From: Brachybacterium sp042666875
Lineage (GTDB): Bacteria; Actinomycetota; Actinomycetes; Actinomycetales; Dermabacteraceae
Assembly (NCBI RefSeq): GCF_042666875.1
Contig: NZ_JBHTCX010000006.1
Location: 25,213-89,212, forward strand
Direction: 5' to 3'
DNA: 64,000 nt
Within the stretch, counting starts at the first letter, position 1; each line of letters begins with the position of its first letter. Below are positions 8,640-17,394 of this stretch, in pieces. Position numbers and translations under genes: made by a program. The notes below the pieces were generated by a model. It searched no databases, was not told the DNA's origin, and saw nothing but the letters and a program-made list of their open reading frames with translations.

Positions 8640-9494
8640 ATGACGGAATCCGCCCCTGACCCGTATCTGCTCGCCCGCGACGCCGCTGCTGCGATCGCCG
8701 AGGCCAGCGGTGTCCCCTCCCACGACCTCGCCCTGGTGCTGGGCTCCGGGTGGGCCGGCGCCGCGGACCTGCTCGGCGAGACGGTGTGGCAGGCCGACGC
8801 CACCACCGTTCCCGGCTTCCGGCCCCCCGCTGTGGCCGGCCACATCGGCACCCTGCGCTCGATCAGGGTCGAGGGCAGCGGCGCTCGTGCCCTCGTGCTC
8901 GGCGCCCGCACCCACTTCTACGAGGGCGCCGGCGTGGACGCGGTCGTCCACGGCGTGCGCACCGCCGCCGCCACCGGTGCCCGCACCATGGTCCTGACCA
9001 ACGGCTGCGGCGGCATCAATCCGGACTGGTCCCCCGGCACCCCGGTGCTGATCTCGGATCAGATCAACTTCACCGGCACCACGCCGCTTGAGGGCGCCAA
9101 CTTCCTCGACCTCACCGACCTGTACACGCCCGCCCTGCGCGAGATCGCCCGGGAGGTCGACCCCACTCTCGACGAGGGCGTCTACATGCAGTTCCCGGGA
9201 CCGACGTACGAGACCCCGGCCGAAGTGCAGATGGCCAAGGTCATCGGCGCGAGCCTGGTCGGCATGTCCACCGCCCTCGAGGCCATCGCCGCCCGCGAGG
9301 CCGGGATGGATGTGCTCGGCATCTCCCTGGTCACCAACCTCGCTGCCGGGATCAGTCCGGAGGCGCTCAGCCACGAGGAGGTCCTCGAGGCCGGCCGTGA
9401 CGCGGGTCCCCGGATCTCCCGGCTGCTGGCCGAGACCGTCCGCCGCCTCACCGGTGCATCAGCCGGGGGCGACGACGGGGCGACGGCGCGATGA
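8640..9494 (+). CDS. punA: Purine-nucleoside phosphorylase
   Basis: Cleaves (deoxy)inosine and (deoxy)guanosine to base and (deoxy)ribose-1-phosphate. The 284-residue protein belongs to the trimeric PNP family (as M. tuberculosis DeoD/PunA). It has the phosphate-binding start LVLGSGWAG, the TNGCGGIN segment, the MSTALEAIAAREAGM segment near the purine site, and LGISLVTNLAAG. Its stop codon overlaps the mutase start by ATGA, so the sugar phosphate it releases is chemically close to the substrate of its coupled neighbour. This gene starts the salvage theme of the region (deoC, deoA, cdd and the nucleoside ABC transporter). Confidence 0.92.
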   Translation: MTESAPDPYLLARDAAAAIAEASGVPSHDLALVLGSGWAGAADLLGETVWQADATTVPGFRPPAVAGHIGTLRSIRVEGSGARALVLGARTHFYEGAGVDAVVHGVRTAAATGARTMVLTNGCGGINPDWSPGTPVLISDQINFTGTTPLEGANFLDLTDLYTPALREIAREVDPTLDEGVYMQFPGPTYETPAEVQMAKVIGASLVGMSTALEAIAAREAGMDVLGISLVTNLAAGISPEALSHEEVLEAGRDAGPRISRLLAETVRRLTGASAGGDDGATAR

Positions 9495-11278
9495 CTCCCC
9501 GCCTCGACCCCGCGCTGCGCTCGCGCATCGAGGACTGGATCGCGGACGACCCGGACCCGGCCACCCGAGCCGCCCTCACCTCCCTGCTCGAGCAGGTGTC
9601 GGGTGATGACGAGGCGGTGGCCGGCGACGAGGCCGCCGCGGGCTCGGTCCTCGACGAGCTGACCGACGCCTTCGCCGGGGATCTCCAGTTCGGCACCGCC
9701 GGCCTGCGCGGCCGCATGGGCCCCGGCCCGAACCGCATGAACCTCGCCGTCGTCTCGCGGGCCGCCCGCGGCCTGGCCGACCACCTCATCGGCGACCTCG
9801 GTCTCGACCGGCCGCTGGTGGTGATCGGCTATGACGCGCGCTACAACTCCCAGGACTTCGCCCACCGCTCGGCGGCGATCCTCACCGCTGCCGGCGCCCG
9901 CGTCCAGCTGCTGGACCGCTTCGGCCCCACCCCGCTGGTCGCCTTCGCCGTCCGCCACCTGGAGGCCGACGCCGGCATCGTCGTCACCGCCTCCCACAAT
10001 CCGCCTGCGGACAACGGCTACAAGGTCTACCTCGGCGGCCGCGCCGCGGCGGCAGGCGGTCGGGGCGTCCAGATCGTGCCGCCGTCGGACGAGCAGATCG
10101 CCGCCCGCATCGCTGCCGTCGGCCCCGTCCGTGAGGTCCCCGTCGCCGGGTCCGGCTGGGAGCTGCTGGGTGAGCAGCTGCGTGAGGACTACCTCGCGGC
10201 GATCTGCACCCTGCCCGATCTGGAGGGACCACGAGAGGTGCGCATCGTGCACACCGCGATGCACGGCGTGGGTACGGAGACCGCGCTCGCCGCCCTGCAC
10301 CGCAGCGGGTTCGCGGAGGTCCACACCGTCGCCGAGCAGGCCGATCCCGATCCGGACTTCCCCACCGTGGCCTTCCCCAATCCCGAGGAGCCCGGCGCGA
10401 TCGATCTGGCCCTGGAGCTGGCCCGATCCGTCGAGGCCGACGTGGTGATCGCCAATGACCCCGATGCGGACCGCTGCGCCGCCGCGGTGCTCGATCCGCA
10501 TCTGGACGCCTGGCGGATGCTCACCGGCGACGAGCTGGGCGTGCTGCTCGGTGACCACCTGATCCGCCGGCACGAGTACCGCGGCGTCTTCGCCAGATCG
10601 ATCGTCTCGAGCCGCTGGCTGGATCGCGTGGTGCAGGCGGCCGCCGCGGCGGGCCGCGATGGGCAGGACGCAGATTCCGTGCTCGAGCCGGCCACCACGC
10701 TGACCGGTTTCAAGTGGATCTCCCGCGCGCCGGGCATCGTCTTCGGCTACGAGGAGGCCATCGGGTACTGCGTGCTGCCGGACGTGGTGCGCGACAAGGA
10801 CGGGCTCTCCACGGCGCTGATGGTCGCGGAGATGGCGGCGCTGGCCCGCGCGGAGGGCACCACGCTGGTGGGCCGGCTCGATGAGCTCGCGCAGCGGCAC
10901 GGCCTGTACTCCACCGCGCAGCTCTCGATCCGCGTCGAGGACCTCACCGAGATCTCCGTGATGATGCAGCAGCTGCGCACCGCGCCGCCGGCTCAGCTGC
11001 TCGGGTCGTCCGTGGTCGAGACCCAGGATCTCTCCGCGGGATCCGTCGAGACGACCGGCCTGCCGCCGACGGAGGGCATGCTGCTTCTCAGCGAGGACGA
11101 CACCCGGGTGGTCGTGCGTCCCTCGGGCACCGAGCCGAAGCTGAAGTGCTACCTCGAGGTCGCAGAAAGCGTTCCCGCGGGAACGTCCCCGGACCAGCTG
11201 GGCGCGATCCGGAGTCGCGCCGCCGATCGGCTCGGGGCCCTGCAGGACGAGCTGAGGGAGGCTCTGGGCCAGGCCTGA
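9491..11278 (+). CDS. pmmB: Phosphopentomutase/phosphoglucomutase-type phosphosugar mutase
   Basis: A 595-residue alpha-D-phosphohexomutase superfamily enzyme. It shows GTAGLRGRMGPGPNRMN, the catalytic phosphoserine loop TASHNPPADNGYKVY (Ser at about 168), the metal site NDPDADRCA, and the C-terminal phosphate-binding RPSGTEPKLKCYLE. In the Rv3307-Rv3308 arrangement the same pair (deoD-pmmB) is conserved. Translational coupling to punA suggests it converts ribose- or deoxyribose-1-phosphate to the 5-phosphate, although a phosphomannomutase or glucomutase role is possible. Near the C-terminus the 18-nt palindromic repeat encodes VPAGTS. Confidence 0.88.
   Translation: MTPRLDPALRSRIEDWIADDPDPATRAALTSLLEQVSGDDEAVAGDEAAAGSVLDELTDAFAGDLQFGTAGLRGRMGPGPNRMNLAVVSRAARGLADHLIGDLGLDRPLVVIGYDARYNSQDFAHRSAAILTAAGARVQLLDRFGPTPLVAFAVRHLEADAGIVVTASHNPPADNGYKVYLGGRAAAAGGRGVQIVPPSDEQIAARIAAVGPVREVPVAGSGWELLGEQLREDYLAAICTLPDLEGPREVRIVHTAMHGVGTETALAALHRSGFAEVHTVAEQADPDPDFPTVAFPNPEEPGAIDLALELARSVEADVVIANDPDADRCAAAVLDPHLDAWRMLTGDELGVLLGDHLIRRHEYRGVFARSIVSSRWLDRVVQAAAAAGRDGQDADSVLEPATTLTGFKWISRAPGIVFGYEEAIGYCVLPDVVRDKDGLSTALMVAEMAALARAEGTTLVGRLDELAQRHGLYSTAQLSIRVEDLTEISVMMQQLRTAPPAQLLGSSVVETQDLSAGSVETTGLPPTEGMLLLSEDDTRVVVRPSGTEPKLKCYLEVAESVPAGTSPDQLGAIRSRAADRLGALQDELREALGQA
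11170..11188. repeat. Palindromic repeat inside the mutase gene (copy 2 of 3)
   Basis: The dyad is perfect over 16 bp (11170-11185). The 18 nt GTTCCCGCGGGAACGTCC (11171-11188) are identical to the other two copies and are again read in frame as VPAGTS. Confidence 0.85.
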
Positions 11279-11308
11279 GCCCAGCCGGTCGTCACCTCGC
11301 GCCCCGGC

Positions 11309-11974
11309 TCAGTAGCCGGTGCCGGTGCCGCCCTCGAGCACTGCGCGTGACGAGGACAGTCCCAGCCGGCTCGCGCCCGCGGCGACCATCGCCTCGGCGG
11401 CCTCGCGGGTGCGGATCCCGCCGGAGGCCTTGACTCCGAGCCGGTCGCCGACGGTGCGCCGCATCAGGGCGACGGCTTCCTCGCTGGCCCCACCGGCGGG
11501 GTGGAACCCGGTCGAGGTCTTCACGAAATCGGCGCCGGCCCGCTCGGCGGCCTCGCACACCGCGACGATCTGCTCGTCGGTGAGCGCTGCCGATTCGATG
11601 ATCACCTTCAGCACGACGGGCTGCGGCGCGGCGGCGCGGACCTGGCGGATCTCGTCCTCGACGGCGGCGAACTCCCCGGCACGGGCGAGTCCGACGTTGA
11701 GGACCATGTCGACCTCGTCGGCTCCCTTCTCGACGGAGTCGGCCGCTTCGGCCGCCTTGATCGAGGGGGCATGCTGACCGGAGGGGAACCCGCACACGGT
11801 CGCCACCTTCACGGTGGTCCGCACCGGCAGCATCGACGGCGAGATGCACACCGAGTACGTGCCGAGGTCCTCGGCCTCGCGCAGCAGTGCGGTGACATCG
11901 GCCGGCGTGGCCTCGGGCTTCAGCAGGGTGTGATCGATGAGTGCGGCGAGCTGGTCGCGGTCGAGATTCGTCAT
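11309..11974 (-). CDS. deoC: Deoxyribose-phosphate aldolase
   Basis: Splits 2-deoxyribose-5-phosphate into glyceraldehyde-3-phosphate and acetaldehyde, the last step in using deoxynucleosides as carbon. The 221-residue TIM barrel has LIDHTLLKPEAT at the start, LKVIIESAALTDEQI, the Schiff-base segment FVKTSTGFHP and the second catalytic-lysine segment GVKASGGIRT. It is convergent with the mutase gene 30 nt away. The enzymes that generate its substrate (PunA, DeoA and a mutase) are all encoded within 8 kb. Start ATG 11974 gives the normal family length. Confidence 0.94.
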   Translation of the reverse strand: MTNLDRDQLAALIDHTLLKPEATPADVTALLREAEDLGTYSVCISPSMLPVRTTVKVATVCGFPSGQHAPSIKAAEAADSVEKGADEVDMVLNVGLARAGEFAAVEDEIRQVRAAAPQPVVLKVIIESAALTDEQIVAVCEAAERAGADFVKTSTGFHPAGGASEEAVALMRRTVGDRLGVKASGGIRTREAAEAMVAAGASRLGLSSSRAVLEGGTGTGY

Positions 11975-12134
11975 GCGCTGATCTTGGCAGACCGGCCGGT
12001 CCCCGCGCATCCACGGGCACCCGCACCCATTCCTCCACAACGCGCTGGTGTCCACATGTCGCCGCGGCGCCTGGTGCGCGGCACCGGATCCTGGTCGGCT
12101 GGTCGAACACCCGTTCCCCGACCGGGAGGTCACG

Positions 12135-13694
12135 ATGTCCCTCGCCCCGCCGTCCACCCCGCCGGACCGCCTCAGCGCAGAGAGGGCGGCCGCGCCATCC
12201 GCCGAGCACGCAGCACCGGGCCCGCCCTCCGTACCGGACGACCCGCTGTCCCGCACCGATGCCGAACGTCTCGGGTCCCGTATCCAGGACCAGGCGGCCC
12301 GCATCGCCGAGGCCACCTGCGAGCTGCTGCTCATGGTCGGTGAGTTCGACGCCCGCGGCGGGCTGAGCTGGTTCGTCGGCCTGAAGTCGACGGCGCACTG
12401 GTTGGCGTGGGCATGTTCGATGTCGGCCGGGACCGCCCGCGAGCACGTGCGGATCGCGCGGGTTCTGCCCACGATGCCGCGAACTCTTGGGGAGTTCCGT
12501 GCCGGACGGCTCTCGTTCTCCAAGGTGCGCGAGATGACCCGCGTCGCCGGGCGCATCGACGAGGACGCCTTGGTCGAGCTCGCCCGCGACTCCACGGCCT
12601 CTCAGCTCGCCCGCGCCATCTCCTCCTTCCGAGCGGATGATGGGAGCCGACTGGACCAGGAGATGATCCGCGAGGCGCGCTGGCGGACCCGGGACGATGG
12701 CATGGTCGAGCTGCGGGCCGTGCTGCCGGCAGAGGTCGGCGCCGAGGTGACCACCGCCCTGGAGCTGGCCATGGCCCGGGACGGGCACGACGACGCGCCG
12801 GCCGCCACGACGGTGACGCCGGACGCACGGAATGTCCCGCCGACTGCTGCGGGTCAGGCCTCCGGCGAGCCGACCAGCATCGACCGTGCCGATGCGGAGG
12901 TGACCACCACGGCCACTCTCGAACAGCGCCGCGCCGTTGCGCTGCTCGACGTGGCGCGGGGTTATCTCGCCGCGGCGCCCGACGACCGCTCCGGGGAGGA
13001 CCGACATGTGGTGGTGGTCCAGGTCAGCGCCGACGCCCTGAGCCGTGACGTTCCCGCGGGAACGTCCCAGCGGTGCAGCACGACCGGCGGCGGTCCGCTC
13101 GAGACCCGCACCGCGGAGCGTCTTGCCTGCACCGGCAAGGTCTCCGTCGCCATCACCGACACGACCGGCGAGGTCCTCCATCTGGGCCGGTCGCGCCGAC
13201 TCGCCTCCCGCGCCCAACGTCGTGCCCTGAGGCTGCGGGACGAGACCTGCGTGTTCCCCGGCTGCCACCAGAGCAGGCATCTGGACGCTCACCACGTGAC
13301 GCCCTGGTCCGAGGGCGGCCGCACCGATATAGAAGGACTCGCGCTGCTGTGCCGGCGCCACCACGTCATCGTCCACGAAGGCGGGCTCCGCCTCCAGCCG
13401 CTTCCGGCATCAGCTGCCGGCCTCTCGCGCTTCACGGTGGTAGACGCGGAAGACCGACCGGTACAGGCACGCTGGCCCGCCATGCTCGAGAGAGTCCGGA
13501 CCAGGCCATCGCCCGGCGTCCAGGGCGATGGGGCCGGCGAGGCCGCCGAAGCCGGGAAGGACGACGGTCACGACACTCCGCCACCAGGCTCTGCAGATCC
13601 GCGCCGGATCGCGGCGCGGACCGGCGGGCAGGGGTTCAGCTTGTCGGAATGCGTCGATGCGTTGTGCCAGAACGTCGTCACCCTCGCAGCGTGA
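12135..13694 (+). CDS. DUF222 domain HNH endonuclease (13E12-like)
   Basis: A 519-residue protein with an N-terminal DUF222 helical domain and a C-terminal HNH nuclease domain. The HNH core (FPGCHQSRHLDAHHVTPW, then LCRRHHVIVHEGG) lies at roughly residues 373-415, with its Cys and His residues as zinc or metal ligands. Such genes occur in many copies in Micrococcales and mycobacteria (13E12 repeat family). Their biological role is unproven and some behave like mobile or fast-duplicating sequences. The GTG/ATG choices upstream were rejected in favour of ATG 12135, preceded by GGGAGGT. A copy of the 18-nt palindrome lies in frame near 13050. Confidence 0.88.
   Translation: MSLAPPSTPPDRLSAERAAAPSAEHAAPGPPSVPDDPLSRTDAERLGSRIQDQAARIAEATCELLLMVGEFDARGGLSWFVGLKSTAHWLAWACSMSAGTAREHVRIARVLPTMPRTLGEFRAGRLSFSKVREMTRVAGRIDEDALVELARDSTASQLARAISSFRADDGSRLDQEMIREARWRTRDDGMVELRAVLPAEVGAEVTTALELAMARDGHDDAPAATTVTPDARNVPPTAAGQASGEPTSIDRADAEVTTTATLEQRRAVALLDVARGYLAAAPDDRSGEDRHVVVVQVSADALSRDVPAGTSQRCSTTGGGPLETRTAERLACTGKVSVAITDTTGEVLHLGRSRRLASRAQRRALRLRDETCVFPGCHQSRHLDAHHVTPWSEGGRTDIEGLALLCRRHHVIVHEGGLRLQPLPASAAGLSRFTVVDAEDRPVQARWPAMLERVRTRPSPGVQGDGAGEAAEAGKDDGHDTPPPGSADPRRIAARTGGQGFSLSECVDALCQNVVTLAA
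13048..13067. repeat. Perfect 20-bp palindrome inside the HNH gene (copy 3 of 3)
   Basis: The dyad is perfect over 20 bp. It contains the 18-nt unit GTTCCCGCGGGAACGTCC at 13050-13067, again in the frame that encodes VPAGTS. Confidence 0.85.
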
Positions 13695-13796
13695 CCCAGG
13701 CCGGTGTACATTCCCAGTGGGCCTGCGAACGGCAGCCGGTACTCGTCGCGACGGCCCCAGCACGACGCCGAACTGGCCTCTCGAGAGCTTCCGACC

Positions 13797-14870
13797 ATGA
13801 GCGTCCCCCGTCGTCGAACCGTCCTCACCTCCGCAGCGCTCGGCGTCACCGGCGTGGCGGCCCTCGGTACCCTCGCCGCGACGTCGTCCATCACCGCCGG
13901 CGGCGAGCCGTCATCGTCCGCGGGTCGCTTCGGCTTCACGATCGGCTCCCTCGGACCCGAGGGCGAGGGGTCGTCGGTGGAGCGGGTGCTCGAGGACGTC
14001 GCGGAGGTGGCGACTCTGGGCGGATCCGGCGTCCGGCTCAACGCCGGGAGCGGGACCCTCCTGGAGACCTTCGACGGCCCCGATGACGACCTCGTCTGGA
14101 ACGAGAGCGCCGTCGCCGAGATGCACCGGATCCTGGCCGCCGCCGCGGACGCCGGGCTCCGCGTGTGCCTCATGGTGATCAACCACTACGACGTCCCCGA
14201 CGCGGGCGAGGATCGCTGGCTGTCGAAGACCACCGCCTGGTGGGAAGGCTTGGCCGTGCGCTTCGCAGCACAGGTCCAGCAGATCCAGGTCTTCAACGAG
14301 GCCGACGCGCTGCATTACCGGCGCTACGAGGCGGTGGGCGACCGTCCCCCCGCCGCGTACCTCAGGGAGCTGGCGTCTCGCATCACAGAGGCCGGCCGGA
14401 TCTTCCGCGCCCACTCCCGGGACGTGCAGATCACCACGAATCTCTACGGCTGGCCGGTGGGCGACGACATCGAGGACCGATGGCACCAGGTGCTCACCGT
14501 CCTCGCTCCGACCCTGGATCTGCTCACCGTGGACGCCTACATCGATTGGGCCGATACCGGGGCCGAGACTCTGGGCGGCCTCGTCGACCGGATCGCAAGG
14601 CTGCACAGCACATACGGCAAACCCGTCGCCATCGGTGAGCTCGGAGATCCCACGTGCTCCATCTGCAGCACCCAGCAGGAGCAGGCGGAGCATTACGCGA
14701 CCTTCCTCGACGTGCTCGGAGGTGCCGGCGATGAACTGACCGACGTCTTCTTCTACCAGCTGCGGGACCGCTCCGCCCGGGACGAGAGCGAGGAGACTTT
14801 CGGGGTGATGACCGAGTCCGGCTCCGCCAAGGCCGCCTACAACATGCTGCTGGATCGCGGACTGAGCTGA
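13797..14870 (+). CDS. Predicted Tat-exported glycoside hydrolase-like protein
   Basis: The 357-residue product begins with a twin-arginine-type signal: PRRRTVL followed by a hydrophobic, alanine-rich segment to about residue 35. The rest looks like a TIM-barrel clan GH-A glycosidase. An Asn-Glu pair (VFNEAD, E168) is placed as the acid/base, and a second Glu on a late strand (VAIGELG, E281) as the nucleophile. A Cys pair (CSIC, near 287-290) follows. I cannot assign a GH family or substrate. The in-frame upstream ATG at 13704 would place the signal internally, so ATG 13797 is preferred. It lies downstream of the HNH gene, but with a 102-nt gap. Confidence 0.6.
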   Translation: MSVPRRRTVLTSAALGVTGVAALGTLAATSSITAGGEPSSSAGRFGFTIGSLGPEGEGSSVERVLEDVAEVATLGGSGVRLNAGSGTLLETFDGPDDDLVWNESAVAEMHRILAAAADAGLRVCLMVINHYDVPDAGEDRWLSKTTAWWEGLAVRFAAQVQQIQVFNEADALHYRRYEAVGDRPPAAYLRELASRITEAGRIFRAHSRDVQITTNLYGWPVGDDIEDRWHQVLTVLAPTLDLLTVDAYIDWADTGAETLGGLVDRIARLHSTYGKPVAIGELGDPTCSICSTQQEQAEHYATFLDVLGGAGDELTDVFFYQLRDRSARDESEETFGVMTESGSAKAAYNMLLDRGLS

Positions 14871-14952
14871 CCCCTCGCCGAGCGCACGTGAGCGGTTCGC
14901 CTCACCACCGCCCGAACCGCCCGTCGGCCCCGGATCCGGCCCCTCGAGCGCC

Positions 14953-14958
14953 TAGACT
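14953..14958 (+). promoter_or_regulatory. -10 box for a probable leaderless mRNA (kinase-NUDIX gene)
   Basis: TAGACT ends 8 nt before GTG 14967. No ribosome-binding site is present, which suggests a leaderless transcript. Confidence 0.45.
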
Positions 14959-14966
14959 CGTCGCCC

Positions 14967-16043
14967 GTGACCGAACCCGCCTCCCGCCCTCGCCCGCCGC
15001 GACGCATCGTGCTGCTCGCCGGTCCCTCCGGCAGCGGGAAGGGCGAGATGTCCCGTCGCTCCGGGTTGCCGGTGCTGAGCCTGGACGACTTCTACTGCGA
15101 GGCCGACGCCCCCGGTCTGCCGCATCGATTCGGGATCGTGGACTGGGACGACCCCGCCTCGTGGGATGCCGGCGCGGCCCTCGATGCCCTCGCGGCGCTC
15201 GCCCACGACGGCACCGCGGAGGTGCCCGTCTATTCGATCTCCGAGTCTCGGCGGGTGGGGACCGGACGGGTCGACGCGGGTGACGCACCCCTGATCATCG
15301 CGGAAGGGATCTTCGCCGCCGAGCTGATCGCACCGCTCGCCGCCGCCGGGCTGCTCGCCGATGCGATCGTGCTGCACCGCCCCGTGCCGCTCGTGTTCAC
15401 GCTGCGACTGGTCCGGGATCTGCGGGAGAACCGCAAGCCGCCCGCGACGCTGCTGCGCCGGGGCTGGGCACTGGCGCGCGAGCAGCCCGGCCAGGTGCAG
15501 GGGTGGATCCGCGCGGGCATGCGCCCGGAAGATCTGCGGGCAGGCACGCGCCACCTGCATCGGCTGACGGAGATGGCCACCGCGGAGATCAGCCAGCGAC
15601 GCCTCGGCCAGCCGACCGACCTCCTGCGCATCACCGCCGTGAGCTTCCTGCGCGAGGGCTCCCGCGGCACCGAGGTGCTGGCGGTGCGCAAGCGCGGCAC
15701 CGGTTCGTACATGCAGGTCGGAGGCAAGCTGGAGCCGGGCGAATCGGCACTCGAAGCAGCTGCGCGGGAGGTCGAGGAGGAGCTCGACGTCCGCCTGGAT
15801 CCGGCCGATCTCGAGCTGCTCGGCGAGTTCGAGGCCGTCGCCGCGAACGAGCCGAACACCATCGTGCACTCGACGGTGTTCGTCGCCCGCACGCCTCTGC
15901 CGGAGCCGCTGACCGTGCGCGCCGAGATCGACGGGCACCGCTGGTTCGGGGTCGACGAGCCGGGAACCGGTACTCGGCTGGCGCCGCTGATGACCGATCA
16001 CATCCTGCCTGCGCTGCGAAAGCTCCCACCTCGAGCGCGCTGA
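14967..16043 (+). CDS. Fused P-loop (uridine-kinase-like) and NUDIX hydrolase protein
   Basis: One 358-residue frame contains two enzyme domains. Residues 1 to about 210 form a P-loop kinase-like domain with Walker A GPSGSGKG (19-26), a substrate-side LSLDDFY segment and an ENRKP/R-rich lid. Residues about 217-358 form a NUDIX domain. Its box runs from G253 to V275 (GKLEPGE...REVEEE), with E271/E272 as metal ligands; the usual Gly near its end is Asp. Gene context (deoA and cdd convergent, 28 nt away) favours a nucleoside or nucleotide role. A plausible but unproven reading is phosphorylation of salvaged nucleosides combined with removal of damaged nucleotides. Confidence 0.78.
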   Translation: MTEPASRPRPPRRIVLLAGPSGSGKGEMSRRSGLPVLSLDDFYCEADAPGLPHRFGIVDWDDPASWDAGAALDALAALAHDGTAEVPVYSISESRRVGTGRVDAGDAPLIIAEGIFAAELIAPLAAAGLLADAIVLHRPVPLVFTLRLVRDLRENRKPPATLLRRGWALAREQPGQVQGWIRAGMRPEDLRAGTRHLHRLTEMATAEISQRRLGQPTDLLRITAVSFLREGSRGTEVLAVRKRGTGSYMQVGGKLEPGESALEAAAREVEEELDVRLDPADLELLGEFEAVAANEPNTIVHSTVFVARTPLPEPLTVRAEIDGHRWFGVDEPGTGTRLAPLMTDHILPALRKLPPRAR

Positions 16044-16071
16044 CCCGCGTGGTTGTGGTTGTACGGCTCGC

Positions 16072-17394
16072 TCAGGCGATGCGGTCCTTGACGATGCTGC
16101 GCGACGGCACCGCCTCCCCGGAGGGGTCCAGCGTCCAGGACCCGTCGATCGCCTCGACGGCCCGGGCGACACGTTCCGGGGTGTCGGTGTGCAGGCGCGC
16201 CAGGACGTCCCCGGCCTGCACCCTGTCCCCGATGTGGGCGGTGATCTCCACTCCCGCGGCGGCCTGGACGGCCTCCCCCGGACGCGAGCGCCCCGCTCCC
16301 AGACGCCACGCCGCGACGCCCACGCCCATCGCGTCCAGGCCCGTCACCACGCCGTCCTCGCGAGCCCGGAACTCCTCGACGTGCTTCGCCTCCGGCAGCG
16401 GTGCGTCGACGTCGCCGCCCTGGGCGGAGATCATCGCTCGCCACGAGTCCATGGCGCGTCCGTCGGCGAGCGCGGCCTCGACGTCGGCGTCGTGGACCCC
16501 GGCGGCGGCGAGCATCTCGCGGGCGAGGGCGCAGGTCAGCTCGACCACGTCGGCCGGTCCCCCGCCGGCGAGAACGTCGAGGGACTCACGCACCTCCAGA
16601 GCGTTGCCCGCGGTCCGGCCCAGCGGCGCGGACATGTCGGTCAGCAGGGCGACCGTGTGCACGCCGGCGTCGGTGCCGAGCTCGACCATGGTGCGGGCGA
16701 GCTCGCGGGCGTCGGACTCCTCGCGCATGAAGGCGCCGGCCCCGGTCTTGACGTCGAGCGTGAGCGCAGCGGTGCCCTCGGCGATCTTCTTGGACATGAT
16801 GGAGCTGGCGATCAGCGGGATCGACTCGACGGTGCCGGTGACGTCGCGGAGCGCGTAGAGCTTCTTGTCCGCCGGGGCCAGCCCGGAGCCGGCGGCGCAG
16901 ATGACGGCGCCGGCGCTCTCCAGCTGCGACATCATCTCCCCAGCCGTGAGGTCCGCGCGCCATCCGGGGATGGCTTCGATCTTGTCGAGCGTGCCTCCGG
17001 TGTGGCCCAGCCCGCGACCGGACAGCTGCGGCACCGCCACCCCGTAGGACGCGACCAGCGGGGCCAGGGGCAGCGTGATCTTGTCCCCCACGCCGCCGGT
17101 GGAGTGCTTGTCGGTGGTGGGCTTGGACAGCGCCTGGAAGTCCATCCGCTCACCGCTGGCGATCATCGCGCGGGTCCACCGGGCGATCTCGCCCCGCTCC
17201 ATCCCGCGCACGAAGATCGCCATGGCCAGGGCCGACATCTGTTCCTCGGCGACGACGCCGCGGGTGTAGGCGTCGATGACCCAGTCGATGCGCTCGTCCT
17301 CCAGCACCCCGCCGTCGCGTTTGGTGCGGATGATGTCGACGACGTCGAAGGGCTCGACGCCGGTCTTCTCGTCGCGGTCGGCGCGATCAGTCAT
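16072..17394 (-). CDS. deoA: Thymidine phosphorylase
   Basis: Phosphorolysis of thymidine/deoxyuridine to base and deoxyribose-1-phosphate. The 440-residue protein has the family signature region KHSTGGVGDKITLPLAPLV, the substrate loop GLGHTGGTLDKIEAIPG, SKKIAEGTAALTLDVKTG, and a C-terminal PYNP domain. The start ATG overlaps the cdd end by 8 nt, so the two are co-translated. It is the last gene of the nucleoside uptake and breakdown operon (23.5 to 16.1 kb, minus strand). The product feeds a mutase and DeoC. Confidence 0.95.
   Translation of the reverse strand: MTDRADRDEKTGVEPFDVVDIIRTKRDGGVLEDERIDWVIDAYTRGVVAEEQMSALAMAIFVRGMERGEIARWTRAMIASGERMDFQALSKPTTDKHSTGGVGDKITLPLAPLVASYGVAVPQLSGRGLGHTGGTLDKIEAIPGWRADLTAGEMMSQLESAGAVICAAGSGLAPADKKLYALRDVTGTVESIPLIASSIMSKKIAEGTAALTLDVKTGAGAFMREESDARELARTMVELGTDAGVHTVALLTDMSAPLGRTAGNALEVRESLDVLAGGGPADVVELTCALAREMLAAAGVHDADVEAALADGRAMDSWRAMISAQGGDVDAPLPEAKHVEEFRAREDGVVTGLDAMGVGVAAWRLGAGRSRPGEAVQAAAGVEITAHIGDRVQAGDVLARLHTDTPERVARAVEAIDGSWTLDPSGEAVPSRSIVKDRIA

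Noticed and set aside
11275..11312. CTGAGCC/GGCTCAG inverted repeat between the mutase and deoC genes
   Set aside because: A 7-bp stem with a loop over 20 nt that overlaps both stop regions is too weak to call a terminator.
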